64,000 nucleotides of DNA from Larimichthys crocea (lineage: Eukaryota > Chordata > Actinopteri > Sciaenidae), in contig NC_040028.1 in NCBI RefSeq assembly GCF_000972845.2, positions 17,978,871-18,042,870 on the forward strand, in the 5' to 3' direction. The notes under the pieces are model-generated. The model searched no databases. It had not been told where the DNA came from and saw nothing but the letters and a program-made list of their open reading frames with translations. Shown here in pieces: positions 11,164 through 22,200 of the stretch; the first letter of the stretch is position 1, and every line of letters starts with the position of its first letter. The translations under genes and the position numbers were made by a program.

Positions 11164-14100
11164 TGCTAGTCGGGGCTGCATCCCGAATGAACGCCCTATT
11201 TCTTATGTCGTGCACTACCGCTATCACACCACGTAGGGAATAGTCGTTTGATAGAGGCTCTGCACTTCACTAACCACCCCACCTTCTCTCCATTGTATCT
11301 ATCATTATTTAATCCTTTTGCTGCCACCAAAAAGAAAAACAGCCTCGAAACGAGGTTTTGTTTTTTAGTTCCTTTTCCTGTCTTTATGATTCTTGGATGT
11401 TTTTTTTATTTTTATTATTTTTCCCCCACAAACAGTAGCCAGATGGACACTGTTGTTGGCCTGCCGCTTTCTCATGAACCTTGACGAGTGTCCAGGAGGG
11501 AGAAAAAGAAATCCTCGCCACCGTCAAGCTGTTCGTATTTTGTACATATATATATAAATATATATATATCCTCCTATTTCCAGGTCAGAATTTTTTCTGA
11601 AATACTTCTAACCAAAAAAAAAAACTTTAGGATTTTTTGCTCTTTTAACATTCAAACTAAACTGATTTTACTACTAATTTCACAATATTCATCATCACTA
11701 ATGGGGATTTGTGTGTCGCCCCATCTTTAATTATGTTTTTTTTTTTAGTTTATTATGGACAGGCCTTGACGTAAATCATATCAAAGTTATATTGTAGAGT
11801 CTCTTTCCTTTTTATCTTTTGCTGTCTATATATTTTTTTTTTTTACATTTTCAGAACTTTGTAAGTCTAATATTAAGTTAAGATTTAACTATCACTTTTT
11901 AATCGTGGTTATAAGGCTTTAAAAACAAGTAATAAGTGGCCGATATAAAGGTTATCATTGCTTTAAAGGGTCAGAGAGGCCCGACGTGTGTCTCTCTGGG
12001 TCTCTCTCTCCTTCTGGAAACACTGACTTTTACACTTCGCTGCGGCGGCGGCGACGTAGCCACAGAAGGTTTTTTTTGTAAAACGACGGTCTGGGTGCGG
12101 ATTCTTAAAAAAAAATGACACTGATCACACATCGAGAGCTTTAACGAAGAGCTGCAACACGTGCAGTCCGGTTTGAGGGTGGTGATTTTTTTTGTTTGTT
12201 TTTGTTTTGTTCTTGGTATGGTGGTTCGTTTTTGGGGGGGGCGGGATGAAGAAAAACAAACAAAACTGTATATTATGTTTGGATTCAGAGGTAGACGTTA
12301 GAAGTGTGCATGTGTCAGCAGATGCTGAGAGTTCAGTAGCTGCATGTCCACGAGGCTCTGCGGCCGACTGGTCTGTTTTTATGGGGCGGGGGGTGATGGC
12401 TAGTCAGAGGGGGCATCATACCAAATGTGTGGTGGCGTTGGCTAGACGGGGGTTGTTGTGTTGTTTTCTTTTTTTTAATAGTAGTACCGTCGTATCTACT
12501 TGTGCACAGTATCTGTACCAAAAAACTGGATTGATGAGCTGCAGTCTGCCTGTTTTGGGAGGAATGAAATTCTGTCTTTTTATTTTTAATTTCCTTTTTT
12601 TTTTATTGTCTGCAGTCGTCCGACTGGCTTACGTACTTTAAGATATACCAAAAATATTTGTTAAAATAATTGCTGTGTGTAGTCGGTGTAGCTTAGTCTA
12701 GTCGATATATTTATGAGTACAGAATCTCTCTCCATTGTCAACAGAATTATAGAAATGCAATATTTTGATGATCATTTTCCAAAGATGACCTTTTTTTCTT
12801 AATTTTGTTTGTTTTTTAATTTGACCAAGCGTCTCATCGCTCAACTTTTTTAAAATTGGCGGCACAACTGACCAAAAAATATATAAAACCAGAGGAGCAT
12901 GAGAGCGATTAGATTTGATTTTTTTACTCTTCGTGAATTGGTTTTCCATCGACGGCGGAGGTGGGGGCTTCGTCCCCGACGCCCGATCCTTGATTTCTTT
13001 GAGCCATGTAATGGTTTTTGTTCCTTGTTCGTCAGTTTTGGCCGTTTGGGTAGCAGTTTTCGGACTATTTCCGACGCATCGCGGAGAGGTTCTGTTTTTT
13101 GGTTTTGTACTAATATTCAGCCATAAAACAAACAGCTTTGAACCAAAGTGGTTTTCCTCAGTAGTTGCTGTGCCTATCCGAGCACGATCTCTATACTCTT
13201 CACACTGCTGACAAATAACTCCTCCTCTTCCTCCTCCTCCCACCACCCGACCCCGATTTTTAAAAGAAAAAGGATCACACACACTTAGCTTTAACAACTT
13301 GCTGCTGGAGTTGGAGCTGTTGAGAGGCCTGCATGCTTTTCGCTATAGCTTTATGACTACGGACGCCCTGTGGAAATCAGGTCACGTGGTCTTCGACCCT
13401 TCCCCGCGATGGAGGGAGGGCTCACCTATGTAAATGCATAAATCCGACATACCGCACCTCCTCAGCGCCGACATTTATGAACCAGCATGTTACGAAACGA
13501 CGTGCTGCTTCCCTTAAAGAAAAATCTCGTAAAACCTGCCCGATTATCTTGAGCTACACGTTAAACTTACACCCCTACACACACACACACACACACACAC
13601 AGAGAAGTGGCATTATTAGCTGCTTCCAGGTGACAAAATGAAATCACTGAGACTGTAAGACGCAGTGAGATTTGTTCATGTTCTCCTCTCGTGTACTTCT
13701 TTTCTGTTGTTGAATTACTTTGACTGAATATACCTCAGCAGCACCTAAACATAAGGTTCACCTTGAGACATTTCTGTGTATAGACCAGTGTAGAATGTAT
13801 AAGTACTGTCTGGCTCGCCATTCAAAGTTTATACTGATGAACAATACATAGGAACCATACATTTAAAAAAAAAAAAAAAAGGACAACCTACTACTGCTAT
13901 TTTCTAGTACTACTATTTATGGGGTATTTCCAGGTTTAAATGTTATTTTGAGATCCTTCTTGCCAAAGTAAAAGCCTTTTCTCTTCGCAGCTAGGCGGGT
14001 GTCTGGCTGCTCATGTTGCTGGTTGGTTGGTGGTGGGTTTGTTTCCCCCTCCTCCGTCTTTTAAAAGGCCACATCGCGGAGGCGGGGCGGGGGCGGCCTG

Positions 14101-14999
14101 GCGGGACTCGACGTCCTGCGTCCAGTGCTGTTTGTAGTTACTGAAGAGTTCGAACGCGTGCTGGCAAAGACGAACCAGTTGCCATCAGCACCGATAGGAT
14201 GTTACTGAAATATTTATCGTGAGGAAAGAACTTAAGAATTAGAGAAACGATCTTTTCTTAATTCTATACATATAAATATATATATAAACACGTGTAAGAT
14301 ATTCATATTTTATATTTGAACCAGTATGTTATCAAGACTGAATGTAGTGTTTATCTTGCTTACTCGAAAAGTAAAAAAAAAAAAAGAATAAAAACTCCCC
14401 TAAATCTTCCTTTTTTTTTATTATTATTATTGCATAATAGCAATTTTTTTTGTTTTTGTTTTTTGAAAACTGTCAAGACCAAAAAATAAAGAGATAAAAC
14501 GTGAGACCAGGCCTCGGCGGCGGCGGCGGCGTGAGGTTGCTGACACTTTGTCGTGTATCTGCGAGGAGGCTCGAACAGGCGCGCCCGACTCTGAAGCATC
14601 TTAATCTTTTTAGTTTGTTTTCGTTGGACTTGAGTTGTTGTGCTGTCTTTAACAATCATTTTGATTTTTTTTTTTTTATAATTAATTGTCTTTTGTATAG
14701 TGCGAGAGGGCAAGATCACTGGCTTTCTTAGTTTGAAAAAGATTAACATTATCATTTATGCCTTATTGTTATGTAGAAGACATGAGCATTGTAGCATCGT
14801 TGTGTGTGTGTGTGTGTGCGTGAGAGAGCGTCGAGCTCACCTGGTGCGTTGTTTTCACTGAAACTATACGGTGTACTTCTGGGGCATTTTTTATTTCTTT
14901 TGGAGCATGATTTTATGTTGCTACCTATGTTTTTTAGGTGTGACATTAGACAGGTGGAGGAAACCTGTGAGAAAAGCTTTACTAATAATTCCAGCAGGT

Positions 15000-15058
<59 letters not shown>
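15000..15058 (+). repeat. (GT)n microsatellite in pou2f1 3'UTR
   Basis: This is an uninterrupted GT run of about 58 bases. In the mRNA it would be a long GU repeat, the known binding sequence type of CELF and TDP-43 proteins. Its length probably varies between individuals. Confidence 0.95.
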
Positions 15059-15059
<1 letters not shown>

Positions 15060-17716
15060 AATAGGGAGGGCAGTCTGCAAACAATTATGGTGCATTTTTA
15101 TTTTTTTTCCCATCTTCCAGTGGATGTTTGTTTTTTAAAAAATAAGATGGCGAGACACGAAAGTACTTAATTTGTCTTTGTCCTTTGGCGGGAGGTCTCT
15201 ACTGATTAACTAAAGCCTTGAAGCGAGCCAGTCCTCGGTTTATAAAACTACACTTTGTGGTCATAAGTGTGACTCTTTCACGTCTACTGATGATCTTTTT
15301 TTGTTTTGTTTGTTTTTGTTTTAGTGGCTCGGCTTTAACGCTTTAGTTCCGTGACGTGATTGTGAGATTTTTCGACATGTTCAGCCATGTATCAAGTCGT
15401 AGTAAATAATGTTGTGGCCCGCCACACCGGTCTGCTGTTTTTTTTTTTTTTTGTTGTTTGGTGTTTTTTAAACTTCTCGCGTCGACAAAGGAAGTGCAGA
15501 GCACCAGTAAAAAGGCAAAAGGAGCTGTTGTATACCTCATTTCAACTCAAAGACTGAGTGAAACCTGCTTTAATCTACTTAAGAAATAAAAATATAAAAA
15601 AGAAAAACACAAAAAAAAAAAAAAGATGAAAATACACAAACTCGCGTCGGCCGGAGAAGCCCGTTTCACACCCGCGCTGCGTTGACGGGTCGTGGCGGTT
15701 AAACCGCCGCGAGGGGGAGACGCTCGCATACCTGCACTCATGAATGTCTGCTGTCTCTAATGTCACGATTTGGTGTTTTTATGCTGCACACTGATTTATT
15801 CCTTCAGCATTGGATGGAAACGATTCGTAACTTGAGCTAAAACTTTTATTTATTCCGTTTACTGTCAGTTAAGTTACTTTTGAGCACCCCTCCATGTTTG
15901 AACACTTTTTTTTTTTTAAGTTCTGACAATCCTGTTTGTGTATTATTATAATTATTATTATTATTATTATTTCACCCCGTGCGGGTTCAGGTATGTACGC
16001 GTGTCTCCTCGCCACGCGCCGTCGCGGCCCGTCCTTCGCTCTCCTGTGGTACCAACATTTAACCAAAGACTTCTAACTTGATTGTATACGAACGACGGCG
16101 ACGACGACGCCGTCTCTCGCCCATCCCCGCCTCACTGCTCACAGCATCAAATGTCGCCCGATTCGAACCTTTTTACTGCATGCGAATGTGTGTTCACACT
16201 CCACGCGGCATCGCGTCGGTGCTGCGGTTTCAGTGCCTGTGGGCGGGGATCGTCGAGGCGGGCGGCTTGGCCGAGCGGGCTTCTCCGACCGACGCGAACC
16301 GATCCGGTGGTAGCTGGGTGATGTTTGTTAATACACACTGAGGGTTGATCCTGTGCACACTGTACATGCTCAGGACTCTGTATGTTTGTCTGTCTTGAGC
16401 GCTGTTGCTAGGATGCCACCTCCTCCACCTCCACCTACCCAACCTTCCCTCTCTCTCTCTCTCCACCTCTTTCTCTCTCTCTCAAGGACTGTGGTGAAAA
16501 TGCTGTTCCTGCCTGTCACAGTGTGTCTGTCCCCTCCTCATCATCTGTACACTGTATAGTCCGAGGACATTAACCCTGTTGTCTCCAGGAAAATACACAT
16601 CCTGCGGTCACTAAAACTCACTGCTGTGCCACCTCCTTCCTCCTCCTCTTCTTCTGCTCTCCTCCTTTTTGACATCGTCTCCTCACTACAGACTCTGATC
16701 AGCTGTGACACTATGCATCATGGTCCTTCACTCTGCGTGGACCGTGTGTCCCCTCCGGCTCAGAGCTCTGAGCCGACGGGCTTCGGTGACACTTTGTTTA
16801 AAATGCTTTAACTCCAAGTGAGGTTTTGTAGGACCTCCCACGAGCGCTATCCCAAAGCAAAAATCCAAATATTTAACTTTTGACAAATGCAGATACCAAA
16901 GATATCTCTCTGTCCTGTGTCTTTTCTCTCCTTTCCACCCTGCAGCATGTGTATTAAGAGACAAACCCAGCACTGGCTTTAGTCCTAGCCTCAGTAATTC
17001 CAAAGCTTAGATGTATATTTTGGTATATTTCTGAGAAAAACTTGTGTGAAAAAAAGCGTCTCCGTTTGTTTGTTGTAATCTCTCTTTTTTTTCTGTCACA
17101 GCATGGAACTAATTGCAGAACTGTCTTACTCTTGGTAGGTTAAAAAGAAATAGTATTTTTGTATGTTTTTTCTGGGTGTGTCATGTGTGTGTGATTTATC
17201 AGTTCACAGCCCAAGTGACCATGGCTTTCAAACGAGAAAAGGAAAAAAAAAAATAAGAAAAAGCGCCAACCATGTACATATTATGTCTGTGTATCTCCAG
17301 AAACGCATTCTGTAAAACATTTACGACTCACGTTGGAAGCTTGGGCTCATCTTAAAGGAATGTGTCCTAGATTTTTTTTAATTTCCCTTTTGTGTTTTCT
17401 TATTCTGCAGTATGAATTGTCTTCCCAGGACTCTAATGTATAAAGTTCTGGTTTACATCGTGGACACTGAGGGGTGGGGGTGGGTGGGGACACTGCTCCG
17501 ATCCGACTACAAGAAACAAACAAACCAACAAACCCGCCTACAGTCGCGGCGGCGTAGAACTGAAAGATTGTGTAGGAGTTTTAAGTATGTGAATCAGGAT
17601 ACATAGTAGATTTTTTGATGCATTTGTCTGCTGTATTTTTTTGTTTCGTTTTGTTTTTATACACATATAAAGAATCTTTTACTGTTAATGTACAGTTCTC
17701 TTTTGTTGTAAACATC

Positions 17717-17722
17717 ATTAAA
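17717..17722 (+). terminator. pou2f1: pou2f1 polyadenylation signal ATTAAA
   Basis: ATTAAA is followed within about 30 bases by a T/G-rich stretch (GTGTTTTGACATGTGCCTTG), the usual layout of a cleavage site. The recognisable transposon copy starting at 17806 comes directly after, so the transcript probably ends here. Confidence 0.6.
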
Positions 17723-17963
17723 CCATTTTCCAAGTGTTTTGACATGTGCCTTGTCTTTTATTTTTGATATCCACTTACACAACATGACACAGTTTGTGTG
17801 ATAACGAGTTCGGTCTGACAGATGTTTTTAACTAATTTTTGGGTGCGGAATCCAAAACTGATCTCAGTTTTTCTCCATCACGTCAAGTTTTTGAACTAGA
17901 GGATCCCTGTTTTCTTAAAAAATCTGAAAAATACTGAACTTAACATATATTTGCTTGTTTTCA

Positions 17964-18275
17964 CTAAACAAAAGTCACTGTGCAATGATCATTTTGCTCT
18001 CGCCAAACCGCGGGGATACCAAACGGCAACTTTTCACGTGTTCCTTTGGTCCACATCCGTAAACTTTCCACACACTGCTTGCACACTTTGTGAGGGGCCC
18101 ATGTCTCGTTGTCTTGATCACAGAGTTTTACTTTAAAATATGCAAAATATGCTCGTTTGACAAACGCACTGATGTTTGCTTTCCTCTGACTTGGGATGGT
18201 GAAACTAGCACAAGTATAGCAAAAGGAGTCAGGGTTGTTTAGGCGTTTACGACGAGAAGTAGCAGGAGCAGACAT
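17964..18275 (-). CDS. Cys-pair protein encoded by repeat C (transposon remnant)
   Basis: An open frame of 103 aa starts MSAPATSRRKRLNNPDSFC. It has a Cys pair FCYTC near residue 19 and a second pair VCKQC near residue 67, then a Trp-rich segment ending in PAVWREQNDH. This spacing suggests a small zinc-binding domain. The same type of sequence is widespread as a repetitive, truncated frame in fish and arthropod genomes (recalled, not searched). It is probably a relic of a transposon gene, cut off after the zinc-binding part. Function unknown. Confidence 0.55.
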   Translation of the reverse strand: MSAPATSRRKRLNNPDSFCYTCASFTIPSQRKANISAFVKRAYFAYFKVKLCDQDNETWAPHKVCKQCVESLRMWTKGTREKLPFGIPAVWREQNDHCTVTFV

Positions 18276-18345
18276 GATCTGGAACAAAGGAAATATATAC
18301 CTATGGAAATAAAACACTAAGATGGAATAGTTACAACTTTGGAAA

Positions 18346-18909
18346 CTACGGAAGCCCTAAAAGGTCATGCATACATACATACATTTTATTCCACCCGTTT
18401 TCCCGTGATAACGAGATAATTAATTCAAGATCTCGAGAAAACAAAACGATAGTCTGTATTATGTGTATTAAATCAAGTGTGCCCGTATTACAGAATGTAT
18501 GGCAAATGCATGTAGTCCATGATACAGAGCGAGCAAACCTATAACGCCACTGTAAAATTCCTTTGATCCATAATTTCTGACAAAGGTTGATACACTTGAT
18601 CTCAGGACTGGAGTGAGGATTAGCCAAAGTGTACAAACCTTTGTCAGAAATTATGGATCAAAGAGATTTTACAGTAGAGTAAATATTGTATATAATGCCC
18701 TTTTCAATTCAAAATATTGAACTTTGAGGCTGAATTCCTCAAAAAATGATACAGTAAATATGCTTTATACTGAGTGAGTGAACAGTCAGGATGGTCCTGA
18801 GATCAAGTGTATCAACCTTTGTGAGAAAACGGAGGAAAATTATCTTGTTATCACAGGAAAGCGGGTGGAATAAAATGTATGTATGTATGGCCTTTTAGGG
18901 CTTCCGTAG
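18346..18909. mobile_element. Foldback/MITE element D inserted into repeat C
   Basis: The ends are long inverted repeats: the left begins CTACGGAAGCCCTAAAAGG and continues through a CATA-repeat to ACCCGTTTTCCCGTGATAAC; the right end is its reverse complement, with GTTATCACAGG, then GGGTGGAATAAAATG and CCTTTTAGGGCTTCCGTAG. A second inverted pair lies inside, ATAATTTCTGACAAAGGTTG near 18570 against its complement near 18637. The uninterrupted second copy of repeat C (near 24001-24020) shows the target before insertion. A third, solo end lies at 52829-52905. No transposase frame. Confidence 0.75.
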
Positions 18910-19139
18910 AAAACTACAAAAGCAGCATCAAACCAAACAGAACTTACAAAAACTGACTTTGGAATCAGCACGCCAATTTTAGTTTTGATCAGCATAAAAA
19001 AATAACTCAACAGAGTTTCAAATTGTTCCCCAGTGTAATTTAGGCTCGTTTTTAGCTGCCTTTCATACAGTGGCACCAAACAGGCTCAATGAAAATGTTT
19101 CTGTTTAGTGCTAACGTGCAAAAATAACATAGAAAACTC

Positions 19140-19145
19140 TTTATT
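19140..19145 (-). terminator. cd247: cd247 polyadenylation signal AATAAA
   Basis: The minus strand reads AATAAA here, about 115 bases beyond the cd247 stop codon. This would give a short 3'UTR and places the ends of pou2f1 and cd247 about 1.4 kb apart, tail to tail. Confidence 0.55.
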
Positions 19146-19257
19146 TTAGCATGTTGGCACGTTTATGAGAACCTGGATCCGGACAATCATTAAATTGCGG
19201 ATTCATCTCTAATTAGCTCCAGTTGTCTCTTGGAGGAGGAGGAGGACATGCAGGACG

Positions 19258-22200
19258 TCAGTGTGGAGGCAGAGGTGGAACTGGAGTCAGCGTCAAAGAC
19301 TCGTAGGGGTCTCTATCCGTCTCCTGAGCTGAGGTCGCCTGTAGAGAGGACAGAGACAAAGTTTTAACTTTTTATCCTCAGTGAGGAACCGTACAACCAC
19401 ACACACAAAGAGCTGATGGACAGGAGATGGTGGAGTGATGGGCAGGGCAAGCAGCCGCCTCCATGACCGAAGTGAAGCCAATGTTGGAAAGAAAATGCAG
19501 TTCCTCAAACGTCCACTTGAGGCTGGCTCCAGAAGTGTCTCCATAAGTCCCCATGTTCAAATGTCCAACTTCACAGCAGAAATAAACATGTTTACAGCCT
19601 GGTACAAAAAACAGTTTTGGTCTCTGTAGCTAATTTCCCCGTTAAGATAATCATACTGTAACACTACTCTGATTAATCAAAGAGAGAAGGTGAAGCGTCG
19701 TCCGAAATTTAGATTTTTGGATCGTTAACATCTAAATAAATCTCCCCGTAAGTCCCCACGTATATCCCAGTAGAACCATAATGGGTGCAGTCAGAGCATC
19801 CACCGGTTGATTATTCGCTCTGTGTGGCGCAGCTTCAGGATTTTTCTCTAAATAACATCATTACAGCCCGTCTTCCTAGAAATATATATAACGAAGACAC
19901 TTTGACATGTCACGGTGGGAACAGCAGCTGTGAGGAATAAATTTAATGATGGCTGGATTCCATTTAGCTGCTTCAGGGCCCTGTTACCGTGCACAAAGAC
20001 TCACTGTCAGACCGGCATGACTGATGGGACGCTCGGATGAGACAGAGCCATCTGTAAGGTGATCAGTAACAGCTGTGTTTTTATGATGAGCTGCTTTTAT
20101 ATAAAGGGTTAAAATGTGATTATCGTCTTTATCTTTGAGCTCAGTGGGTGTTGGACTCGCGTTCGTGACGGGATCTCGAGGTGCAGCCATGGTGAGGTGG
20201 GCGTCCAATTTGGGAACCTCAGGAGTGAGTATCTGCTTTGCACAGATGACGTAGTTCTGTTGGCTTCATCCGGCCGTGACCTTTTGCCGATTTGCAACTG
20301 GGGATGAGAGTCAGCACCTCCAAGTCTGAGGCCGGAAAATGGTGGAATGCTTCCTGCGGGTCGCTACCCCAAGTTATCCTGGTGTCTTGTTCACGGGTGA
20401 TGGGAAAATGGAGCGTGCGATGGACAGACGTTGGTGCAGACGTTGTCCCGGTCCGTTGGAAGCATCTAAGCTCCAACTCTCACCTGTGCTCATGAGCTTG
20501 TGACCAAAAGAAATCGGATAACAGGCCAAATGTTTGTTCATGTCAGTGTGCCGACCTGCATTGAAACGAAATCTTATATATTAAGTAAAGTTATAGACAT
20601 AAAAGGACAGTGTTGATTTAATTTAAACAGTTTTTAGAGAAGCATGAGGAGCAAAGAGAGCAAAGCGTTTAACTCTTTCCTTTATTCTGACCATATCCAA
20701 CAGTTATATCAATACATATATATTTTCTTAGATAGATATAGATACTTTATTGATCCATAGGAAAATTCAAGCATTAAGATACTCAGAGGCAACATGAGTG
20801 AGTAAATCATCTTACCGTTGATCTCTTTTTCTTTCTCTAGAGATAAAAACAACAACAACATAATGATTGACAGTTCAGGTGGAATAAAGTTATACATTGC
20901 AACTTACAGATGTCAACAAACAAACAAGTTAAATCAAGTTTTATATCTATGGTTCACATCGCTTTAGTTTTGAATGCTGTACTCACCTTCTTTCTTTTTG
21001 TTGGACTGAGCACCTGGTACGGATCTGTGTCCTTTGGTCTCTCCAGCTCCTGCAGAGGAAACATGAAATCATGAACAGACGAAGCAGCAGCAGCAGAGCT
21101 AAACATCGTGTGGTCGCTTCTCCTCACCTGGTAAACGTCTGCATTATTTTCCTGTTTGATCAGAGACACACAAGAGAAGTGAGGTGAGCTTCAAACAGAC
21201 ACACGAGCTGACACTGTCACATATAAAGACACTGAGGTGACTTACGGGCGCTGCGACAGCCTCAGGGGCGAGGTCAGAAAACTACAGAGAGGAGGAAATG
21301 TTCATCAACAACATCAGATGTTGAGCAAAGATGTCAAACATTCTCAGTGTGAAGATAAAATGCATTCAAATATTGTATTGAAAGGAATGATGGATGAAAA
21401 TGCTGCACTGTCAGCTGTAACAAGGCTGAGCGTTTCCTCATACATCTGTATAAATATATATATATATATATTTATACTCCCACAACTGATCTGTGTGAGT
21501 ACAATTATCTCTGAGTATATCTACGTGACATGACAGGTTTCTAGGTGTTGAGTTATTGTTAAAATATTATTAATAATATGGAAAATAAATTGGTTTTCGA
21601 CTCACCTTGTGCAAAACAAAACAATATTTAATGAAAATTTATGGATGATAAACTCAAAATAAACAAAAGAATAGTCGGTTTATTGGTTAATTGATAAATA
21701 AAGTAATTGTTAATTGCAGCCCTGCTTTAAACGTGAGAATCCATCAGGAAACTTGTATTTTTACATGTTAAATTACCTTAATGAACAATCAGTCATCAAG
21801 TATCTTTCTGTCTGTCGGTCTTTACATAAACGCAGTGTGATGAAGCTGCACTTCCTGTGCTCGAACTCACCTTCTCTCTGAAGTAAAATGCAGTGGCAAC
21901 GAGGCAGTAAAGAATCAGGATGCAGTCCAGGACATAGCAGGTGATCGGGTTGGTGAAAAACTCATCTGCATCTACAGAGGAAAGAAATCAGAAATATTTA
22001 AATGTTGGAGCCAAGCTAAGAACATTTAATGCTTTTATTTTGAAAGACTTGTCCCCCACTAGAGTGAAAAGTTGTTTTTAATCGTCCACGTTTATCTGAC
22101 AGATGTAGACACCAGTTAGTTCAGCGTGCAGATACATTTCTGAGGAGATAATATACGATAAGATGAATCTCCAACAAAATAAAGAAGAGAAGCCGCTTGA

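Larger units (their letters stand above)
11164..17740 (+). other. pou2f1: pou2f1 3'UTR (about 6.5 kb)
   Basis: From the stop codon to a canonical ATTAAA at 17717-17722 there is no other convincing gene. Vertebrate Oct-1 mRNAs are known for very long 3'UTRs. The stretch is rich in T runs and AU-rich blocks, has Pumilio-type words TGTACATA at 11541-11548 and 17273-17280, a CA repeat near 13574, and a GT repeat at 15000-15058. Open frames within it (near 12192, 12698, 14804) are low-complexity or T-rich and are not believed. Earlier polyadenylation sites may also be used. Confidence 0.7.
17806..19055 (-). mobile_element. Transposon-derived repeat C, copy 1, split by a nested foldback element
   Basis: The stretches 17806-18345 and 18910-19055 align in the same order with 23476-24150, the second copy. 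Between them sits an unrelated 564-base element (18346-18909). The minus strand carries a short protein with Cys pairs (listed separately). The presence of two diverged copies within 6 kb and the coding remnant show an interspersed element between pou2f1 and cd247. Its ends were not determined. Confidence 0.75.

Noticed and set aside
12192..13297. Open frames of 149 and 199 codons in the pou2f1 3'UTR
   Set aside because: They are T-rich or A-rich, overlap on opposite strands, have no splice context or similarity, and lie inside the long 3'UTR.
14804..15170. Frames with Cys-Val repeats
   Set aside because: They read through a GT microsatellite; the Cys-Val repeats are its direct translation.
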